A stretch of 50,228 nt of DNA, taken from positions 1-50,228 of the forward strand of contig JAUXMV010000027.1 of the NCBI GenBank assembly GCA_030683155.1, written 5' to 3'. Every line of letters begins with the position of its first letter. The stretch's first letter is position 1. A program made the translations under genes and the position numbers. This DNA comes from Bacteroidales bacterium (GTDB lineage: Bacteria > Bacteroidota > Bacteroidia > Bacteroidales > F082). The notes under the pieces are model-generated. The model worked only from the letters and a program-made list of their open reading frames with translations, had not been told where the DNA came from and did not search any database. Positions 45,801 to 50,228 of this stretch are shown here, one piece after another.

Positions 45801-46725
45801 GTTTGGAAATATCTGGATTGGAGGCACAACCTATGAAGTTGTAAACGATGGTAATGGTTTTGCTCTCGATGTAGATATTCGTCCTGAAATAAACAGTATA
45901 GTTCGCGTTACCGGTCAGTTTAATCCTGAAAATGGTGTTGCTTACTGGCATTTCATGAGTCTTGATCCTGTTACAATGGATATCACGGAAGATCCAGAAG
46001 GTGGATTTCTGCCTCCGAATATTAATAAACCTGAAGGTGAAGGTTTTGTTTCTTATGTCGTAGATCTGAAAACTCCTTTCGAAAATCAGGATTTGATCGA
46101 AGCTAAAGCGACCATTGTTTTTGATTTCAATGAACCGATTCATACCAATACCTATCGAAATAGGATTGACCTCGCTGCACCCCAAAGCAGTGTTTATCAG
46201 ATTCAGCCTTTCAACAGTGATTTGTATGAGGTTTTCTGGCAGGGAACAGATGAAGGTTCGGGGGTTTCCTACTTTAATATTTATATGGCTGAGGGCAACG
46301 GGCCTTTTACTTTGTGGAAAAACCACACCTCAAAACTGTCTGATACAATAAGAGCAAATCCGGAAACCTACTACCGCTTCTTTGCTCAGGCAGTGGATAA
46401 GCTCGGAAATGAAGAGGCTTACAAGGATTATGCAGAGCAGATTCTTGGGCTGGATGATGTAAGCAATCCTCAAATGGCTGTGCGCTTTGTTCCCAATCCA
46501 GCAGAGAAAGAAGTTACCGTACACTTCGTGCTTGATGCATCTTCGAAGGTTGATTTGATACTTTATTCACTGCTTGGACAGAAAGTTTTTGCTGTTCCGG
46601 AATCGGTACACAGCAGTGGTGAGAATGATATTAAACTTGATATCAGTCACTTGCAAAAAGGTGTTTATACTGTTGTTCTTCAAACAGTGAAGGGACAAAG
46701 CACAGCAAAACTTATTGTCAGATAA
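42814..46725 (+). CDS. Large secreted multidomain protein with T9SS type A sorting domain
   Basis: 1303 residues, exported through Sec (signal about 1-28) and then probably by the type IX system. Four tandem units of about 124 residues begin with EPNN at residues 32, 150, 274 and 398. Each holds the DWFKITTPEEG and GTYYLRVYPFG patterns of PPC-like beta-sandwiches. A PKD domain follows (YQWNFGDGTTSTQVNPSHTY, about 545-564), then an IPT-like segment. A central region with a short Cys-containing part (SYNECVAWAMATMIRDKLIE, about 815-834) is unassigned. A conserved DUF11/DUF7619-like domain comes next (SLDPNEIAGPAGFGE), then a fibronectin-like part and the C-terminal sorting domain (about 1225-1303, with FVPNPAEKEVTVHF and LQKGVYTVVLQT). 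No catalytic motif was seen, so adhesion is only a guess. Confidence 0.88.
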   Translation: MQNIFKFCVVRISFLLCLNLVISSMTWAQETEPNNNPSQANVFALNTSLNAEIGVLNDEDWFKITTPEEGVLKVVSSGITLNDFYITLYDVNGTTLFVSANVYPLGDVDSVFKTNIQAGTYYLRVYPFGSNTGGYTITNSFTAALLPNDAEPNNTFENAQVFPLNSQTTGRLNYVLQGVFDSEDWFKITTPEEGTLKIISHSPDNNDYYIRLVDVNGITTFATSNVYPLGELDSVYKTNLQAGTYYVRVFPFGANHGSYHLRNIFTPALLPNDPEPNNTVEEAKEFPIDTQITGRLNYVYAGAFDQNDWYYIDIPDDGTLKVISESPDMNDYYIRLVDVNGSRILHTANVYPLTDIDSVYRHNLQAGRYFVQVYPFGSNHGSYILKSSFTPALYASDPEPNNSFENAVPISADTVLTGRLNYVYDNVYDNQDWFAVTMPQNGGLKVTTNSPDNYDYYLRIIGSNGTSVISSVNVYQYATKSVYAWNLIAGNTYFIKLDPFSTNFGSYNLAVEFQPAPQPAFKFSQQFMKVLFNNESNYGVSYQWNFGDGTTSTQVNPSHTYSGPGAYEVRLTATNPNGSNDFIDFVQFRGIQKVEGTHGGNSRIVTVTVFAGGLGSGSVPKLRNGAVEIVGTNIVFPKTGQVQAEFDLSDAALGLWDVVVQNPGETEMVLAQAYTVEEATEPDVFVEISGRDRALFNRWSTYNIYFGNRGNTDAFYQILWIAVPDSVEFKNIIFDASLYNDPEVEAYLQGAPPYWEIDTLGTEPFNGRLYGIPFQKIPAGYSFNIELRIKAEQNFQIVAFSTAPWFDPDDFPKTMSYNECVAWAMATMIRDKLIEQLTGLVPGADCIYGGVKTLSELTLAYSEDKLTVTSLGWGVSQVVWTCLKNLGENIPFVKAMKISKVMIDLTVDIVNGYNSDVECQKYKIKAVIVKNVTAANSLDPNEIAGPAGFGEAHHIAEKNMNYTVYFENQNTATANAVEVFIYDTLNMNYFEMSSFKFGNIWIGGTTYEVVNDGNGFALDVDIRPEINSIVRVTGQFNPENGVAYWHFMSLDPVTMDITEDPEGGFLPPNINKPEGEGFVSYVVDLKTPFENQDLIEAKATIVFDFNEPIHTNTYRNRIDLAAPQSSVYQIQPFNSDLYEVFWQGTDEGSGVSYFNIYMAEGNGPFTLWKNHTSKLSDTIRANPETYYRFFAQAVDKLGNEEAYKDYAEQILGLDDVSNPQMAVRFVPNPAEKEVTVHFVLDASSKVDLILYSLLGQKVFAVPESVHSSGENDIKLDISHLQKGVYTVVLQTVKGQSTAKLIVR

Positions 46726-47061
46726 TTGGAACAGCAATAGTTGATGCCGGAAGGTCCCGTTTTTTTAACCTGAAGTCAATTATTTCAATTAACAAACTGT
46801 TAAAGTGTGACCGGTGCAACAGTTTTGTTTGTGCCGTTCATATTGTTATTTACATATGTTTTATTTTTTTTTGGCTGCATTATAAAGATATCTTTACTTT
46901 TTATTTGATTCTTCGAGACCCCGAAAACATTTCACCCTCATTTGTGATTAATGGCTGGAGAAACAAAGAAATGAAATCAATTGGAGATGAATGATTTATA
47001 AGAAGTTTAGCAGATCAACAATGAGCTGTTCTCATTCTTTAAATCCTTAGAAGTAAACTAT
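46726..47061. other. Gene-free stretch after the cargo gene
   Basis: 336 nt, AT-rich, without a frame of interest. A weak GC patch with a T run (about 46745-46767) might help termination after the large gene, but no proper stem can be drawn. I see no consensus promoter for the following thioredoxin-like gene. Confidence 0.4.
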
Positions 47062-47346
47062 ATGCAAATAAAGTCCAGATTAACAATAGAACTGTTTTAC
47101 ACCCTCGGATGTCAGAATTGTAAGGTGCTGCAACGAATGCTCGATGATGTTTTGCCGTCGTTTGGGGATACATTTACAGTGAAAAGGACTTTGGCAAATG
47201 GACCGGTCGGCTACGTCAGAACTTTGAAATTGGGGGTGTATGCTGTTCCTACATTGCTGATCGACAACAAGATTGTGTTCAGAAGTGTTCCAACTAAACA
47301 AGAACTTATCGAAATACTTCATCAATATTCAAACAATAAAAATTAA
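47062..47346 (+). CDS. Thioredoxin-like protein (CxxC)
   Basis: A 94-residue thioredoxin-fold protein. It shows beta-strand LTIELFYT, the redox motif CQNC (Cys17, Cys20), KVLQRMLDDVL, and the cis-proline segment YAVPTLLID at about 72-80. It is shorter than ordinary thioredoxin (about 105) and lacks WCGPC, so it belongs with the glutaredoxin-like or thioredoxin-like small domains. It has no signal peptide and should be cytosolic. The next gene starts on the base after its stop, so the two are certainly coupled. Confidence 0.85.
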   Translation: MQIKSRLTIELFYTLGCQNCKVLQRMLDDVLPSFGDTFTVKRTLANGPVGYVRTLKLGVYAVPTLLIDNKIVFRSVPTKQELIEILHQYSNNKN

Positions 47347-47577
47347 ATGGAAAATAACAAAAAACTCAGATGTCCCCTTGGCGTACCAGGTGGAATTTTG
47401 GCTGTATTGATCAGTCTGGTTGGAATCGTTCTCAATGTTGTAACTTTTAGCCTTTTTGGGCTGATCATTTCAATCGCCTTATTGCTGGTGGCATTGCCTT
47501 TCATCAGAGTGACCATGATGGTGCATACTGCCAATGACCGCCTCGACGAAATAGAAAAGAAACTGGCGCAGAAATAG
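47347..47577 (+). CDS. Small two-helix membrane protein
   Basis: 76 residues with a hydrophobic core (about 14-53) that can form two membrane helices, then a charged helical tail (ANDRLDEIEKKLAQK). A single cysteine (Cys9, in LRCPLG) lies before the first helix. The ATG directly follows the TAA of the thioredoxin-like gene, so the pair forms a translationally coupled unit. I do not recognise a family. A link to thiol chemistry is only suggested by its neighbours. Confidence 0.75.
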   Translation: MENNKKLRCPLGVPGGILAVLISLVGIVLNVVTFSLFGLIISIALLLVALPFIRVTMMVHTANDRLDEIEKKLAQK

Positions 47578-47814
47578 ACCTTTTCAAGCAATTTTATTAT
47601 TGAGTGGTAAGGCTTCACAATCCAATATGGAGCCAATCATCATGTTTTAAGCGTGAATTTGTTATGTTGTAAGATTGAATTTCTCGGTCATAAAGACAAT
47701 GAAATGGGTTAATTTCCCTCTATTTGTATTTGTAAATATTTCAATTAATAATACTTGCAAGGTTGTAGTTGACGGGCTATGCTCTTCGGAAGGACAGCAA
47801 AAGGAAATTAAATT

Positions 47815-48465
47815 ATGAACAAAGAAAAAGTTAAAATAGAAATCTGGAGCGACTTTGTTTGTCCGTTTTGCTATATCGGCAAAGCAAAAATGATGAATGC
47901 AATTTCAAAATTAGAGACTAAAAAGAAGGTCGAAATTATTTGGCATAGTTTTCAGCTTGATCCTGATTTCCCAAAAGAGATTGCAATCCCATCCACTTCG
48001 TATCTTATTCAGAGGAAAGGGTTTCCGGCTGGACAGATCAATGGGATGTATGCGCAGCTTAACGCTTTGGGTAAGATAAACAACATCGATTTTCAGTTCG
48101 AAAAAGCATTATCATTCAACACTTTCAATGCGCACAGATTATGGCAGTGGAGCAAGCAGTTCAGTAAGGAAAGCGAATTCAAGGAAGCAATCATGAAAGC
48201 GTATTTCACTGATGGCATCGATTTATCAAAAAAAGATAACCTTATTGATCTCATAGAAACGATCGGATTGAACAAATCTGAAGCCGTCAGGATACTTCAT
48301 TCGAACGCTTTTTCACAGGAGGTGGAACAGGACATTTATCAGGCCAGACAAGTGGGTCTCAGAGGTGTTCCCTACTTTTTAATTGACGACAACAATGTGA
48401 TTGCCGGTGCACAAGACGATAAAGTTTTTGAAGGCGTACTGCAATCTGCCTTGTCTGAGAGTTAG
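47815..48465 (+). CDS. DsbA-family thiol oxidoreductase (FrnE-like)
   Basis: A 216-residue cytosolic protein of the DsbA/FrnE group. The thioredoxin fold opens with KIEIWSDFVCPFCYIGKAKM, giving the redox motif CPFC (Cys16-Cys19). A helical insert contains FNTFNAHRLWQW, and the cis-proline region GLRGVPYFLIDD lies at about 181-192, typical of FrnE. There is no signal peptide, so it is unlikely to be the periplasmic DsbA. It follows the thioredoxin-like and membrane genes on the same strand after 237 nt. Confidence 0.9.
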   Translation: MNKEKVKIEIWSDFVCPFCYIGKAKMMNAISKLETKKKVEIIWHSFQLDPDFPKEIAIPSTSYLIQRKGFPAGQINGMYAQLNALGKINNIDFQFEKALSFNTFNAHRLWQWSKQFSKESEFKEAIMKAYFTDGIDLSKKDNLIDLIETIGLNKSEAVRILHSNAFSQEVEQDIYQARQVGLRGVPYFLIDDNNVIAGAQDDKVFEGVLQSALSES

Positions 48466-48512
48466 CTTTTCATACAAAGGAAAAGTTTTCTGACAGTGTG
48501 TTATTGCATTTT

Positions 48513-48788
48513 TTACGCTTTCTTGTCAAAAATTATGTAGGCCACAAACAATATTGAATAGACTGTCAGGTAGAAAAGGTAAAAATTTCTGAACTTTTTG
48601 TATTTCAGGTTTTCAGGATAGATGTTTCCAAAAAGGCCTTTGATTTCTTTCAGAAAAACCGGTTTGATGTTAATGATCCAGCTGTCAGTCTGATAAACTA
48701 TTTTACGGAACTTACTTCTGTAGTATCCCAGTGGCAGGCCCCACACAACGAAAAGCAACAACCAGATATTTTTGAGGATGAATTCCAT
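48513..48788 (-). CDS. Small membrane protein of unknown function
   Basis: 91 residues with hydrophobic segments at about 5-22 and 70-86, separated by a basic, aromatic-rich stretch (YRSKFRKIVY; NLKYKKFRNFYLFYL). I do not recognise a family. It starts 5 nt after the end of the DUF1295 reading frame on the same strand, so the two are probably cotranscribed and may act together in the membrane. Confidence 0.65.
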   Translation of the reverse strand: MEFILKNIWLLLFVVWGLPLGYYRSKFRKIVYQTDSWIINIKPVFLKEIKGLFGNIYPENLKYKKFRNFYLFYLTVYSILFVAYIIFDKKA

Positions 48789-48793
48789 CGTGA

Positions 48794-49569
48794 TTATTTT
48801 TTGGGAAACCAGGGAAAAAATGAATTTGTCTTTCGTATGTATTCCTGATATTGCGACTTTGTGTTGTTTAAAGTCTTTTCGAGCAACGAAACCCCTGATA
48901 CCTTAAGAATCAGGAAAGTCATGATGACGGACCAATGATTTGCCAATAGCTTCCGGCAGAAATACTGAAAAGCGCAAAGGCCCACCAAACAGCCGAATCG
49001 CCAAAATAATTGGGGTGACGCGTATATTTCCAAAATCCGGTGTCGAGCACTTTCCCTTTGTTCTTTGGGTCTTTTTTAAATCGGGCTAACTGAAAATCGC
49101 CGCCTGCCTCAAAAGAAAAACCAACAAGCCATACCACTATTCCCAAATAATCCAGAAGATGAAGTTCATTCGATGGATTGCCTGCTATCACACCAAGCAA
49201 AGGCAGCGAAACAATCATGATGAGTGCGCCTTGCAGCAAAAAAACCTGAAAATAACTGAACCACCAATATCTTTCAGCACCATAATTGCGTCTGAATTCC
49301 TGATACCTGAAATCTTCGCCTTTGCCAATGTTTCTGTAAGCAAGATATGCAGTGAGCCTCAGCCCCCAGATAGTAACCAACGCAAGCATCAGCAGCTTTC
49401 TGTAGTTCATTTCACCGGAAGAATAAACATAAAATGCATTCACCACAACAAAGCCAAATCCCCAGAAGATATCTACAATACTGACATTTTTGATGATGAC
49501 ACTCCAAAGCCACAAAAGGGTTACAAGTACTAGAGTCATCAGCGATGCCTGTAAAAATAATGATATCAT
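48794..49569 (-). pseudogene. DUF1295 / steroid 5-alpha-reductase-like membrane protein, split by one frameshift
   Basis: The upstream part, from the ATG at 49569 to a TGA at 48919-48921, encodes [24 protein letters not shown] and [12 protein letters not shown]. These are typical of the DUF1295 family, which contains steroid-reductase and isoprenylcysteine-methyltransferase-like enzymes. It stops early at WQIIGPSS. The missing C-terminus continues in another frame: [20 protein letters not shown] and YIRKTNSFFPWFPKK, ending at 48794. Adding one base at 48928-48931, where the plus strand has GG, restores a normal protein of 258 residues with IGPVIMTF at the junction. The rest of the frame is clean, so this may be a sequencing or assembly error, or a recent mutation. 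An ATG at 49653 would extend the start without family support. Confidence 0.82.
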
Positions 49570-49872
49570 TTGTTCTCTTTTAAGGGTTGAATACGTAAAA
49601 AACAGCACATACGACATTCCTTGAAAATCATCCATGCTGACCCTGCATGTCAATCAATATAATACTTAACGTTATCAAATAGCTATAGTGTTGCAGACCA
49701 GCTAAATATTGCAATTCAATAACGACTTAATTTGATGAATAAAACATACTTCTGCCTTGTATTGTTCATTTATCAAGACATTTCCAGCGGAAATTTTTAG
49801 ATAAAAGCAGAGCGATAGGCTTGAATGTTTTTTGGGTTATTTTAAAGGAGTAGAAAAGTTACTGACTATAAA

Positions 49873-50228
49873 CTACTCATCGTCTTCAGTCATTTCTATA
49901 GGTTTGAAAAGATATCGCTCATCATAGTCGATTTGAAAATCGTTTAGCAACTCAATATATTCTTCAGTGAATGTTTTCTTATGATGATATTGTTGCTGAT
50001 TTTTGATGTATTCGATCACATTGGGTAATTCTGATTTGCTGTATGAGAAAGCACCATAGCCTTCCTGCCAGGAAAAATTTCCCTGAACCAATTTGTGGTC
50101 ATTAATCCAAATGGATGAAGAACCTTTGATATCCTGCAGCAAGTCTGAAATGGATTGGGTTGGTCTCATGCCGAAAAGAATGTGCAAATGATCAGGCCTT
50201 CCGTTGATTATTAACAGTTTGTGGTTGT
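49873..50228 (-). mobile_element. IS200/REP-associated Y1 tyrosine transposase, 5' end beyond window
   Basis: The frame runs off the right edge. The visible 117 residues begin HKLLIINGRPDHLHILFGM, which holds the HUH metal motif as HLH, followed by DLLQDIKGSSSIWIND and NFSWQEGYGAFSYSKSELPN. The catalytic tyrosine is expected in VIEYIKNQQQYHHKK. These are the marks of the Y1 single-strand transposases often found as lone REP-associated copies in Bacteroidota. The first roughly 35 residues lie outside. An in-frame TTG at 50187 is not the true start. No flanking palindromes could be tied to it in 49654-49872. Confidence 0.88.

Noticed and set aside
45421-46326. A 301-codon reverse frame inside the T9SS cargo gene
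   Set aside because: It is the antisense shadow of a long gene with clear domains. Its composition is rich in Ile, Asn and Phe without any motif.
48794-49033. The downstream DUF1295 fragment as an independent 79-residue gene
   Set aside because: Only its second half resembles a protein, and it continues the DUF1295 family exactly where the upstream frame breaks.

Overview
The window looks like a chromosome segment of an environmental Bacteroidota, most likely Bacteroidales-like. The grounds are type IX secretion (T9SS) parts (a plug-domain protein, PorT and a cargo protein with a C-terminal sorting domain), a complete Na+-translocating NADH:quinone reductase operon, two TonB-dependent outer-membrane proteins, DUF4842/LruC lipoproteins, genes mostly without Shine-Dalgarno sequences, and repeated promoter boxes of the phylum type (TTG - 19 to 21 nt - TAnnTTTG). 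The genus cannot be named from the sequence alone.

Layout. 1-118: tail of an insertion-sequence transposase cut by the window edge. 198-6854: outer-envelope block with an OstA/LptA-like protein, an MlaD-type MCE protein, an N-acetylmuramoyl-L-alanine amidase and the LPS-assembly protein LptD. 6962-10268: the MeaB GTPase, then rpsF-rpsR-rplI and a SpoU-type RNA methyltransferase whose start codon touches the rplI terminator. 10329-17498: nqrABCDEF and apbE on the minus strand, with a small convergent NqrM-like gene. 17754-21178: T9SS plug-domain protein and a LruC-domain lipoprotein. 21291-28758: priA and two TonB-dependent outer-membrane proteins. 28841-34760: serine dehydratase, CutC, two small unknown secreted or anchored proteins and a GH2 beta-mannosidase lipoprotein. 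34857-40242: rlmH, an unknown membrane-anchored protein, a PLP aminotransferase, heptose-7-phosphate kinase, UbiE/MenG and PorT. 40378-40451: tRNA-Glu. 40922-46725: an unknown lipoprotein, a DEDDh exonuclease and a 1303-residue T9SS cargo protein. 47062-48465: a small thiol-redox group. 48513-49569: a small membrane protein and a DUF1295 gene broken by one frameshift. 49873-50228: an IS200/REP-type Y1 transposase running off the right edge.

How the genes fit together. Three themes recur. (1) Outer-membrane building: LptD, OstA-like, MlaD-like, amidase and heptose kinase serve LPS transport, phospholipid traffic, peptidoglycan turnover and LPS core sugars. (2) Protein export by T9SS: PorT and the plug protein belong to the machine and the large repeat protein is a likely cargo. 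(3) Sodium bioenergetics: Nqr needs covalent FMN (ApbE), an assembly factor (the NqrM-like protein) and menaquinone, whose last biosynthetic step is UbiE/MenG.

I found no clearly new multi-gene defence or biosynthetic system. Most of the window is ordinary core genome. The items most worth a second look are the NqrM-like gene, the terminator/start-codon junction after rplI, the DUF1295 frameshift, the redox trio near 47-48 kb, the cargo protein with an unassigned Cys-containing central section, and several inverted repeats in gene-free DNA.
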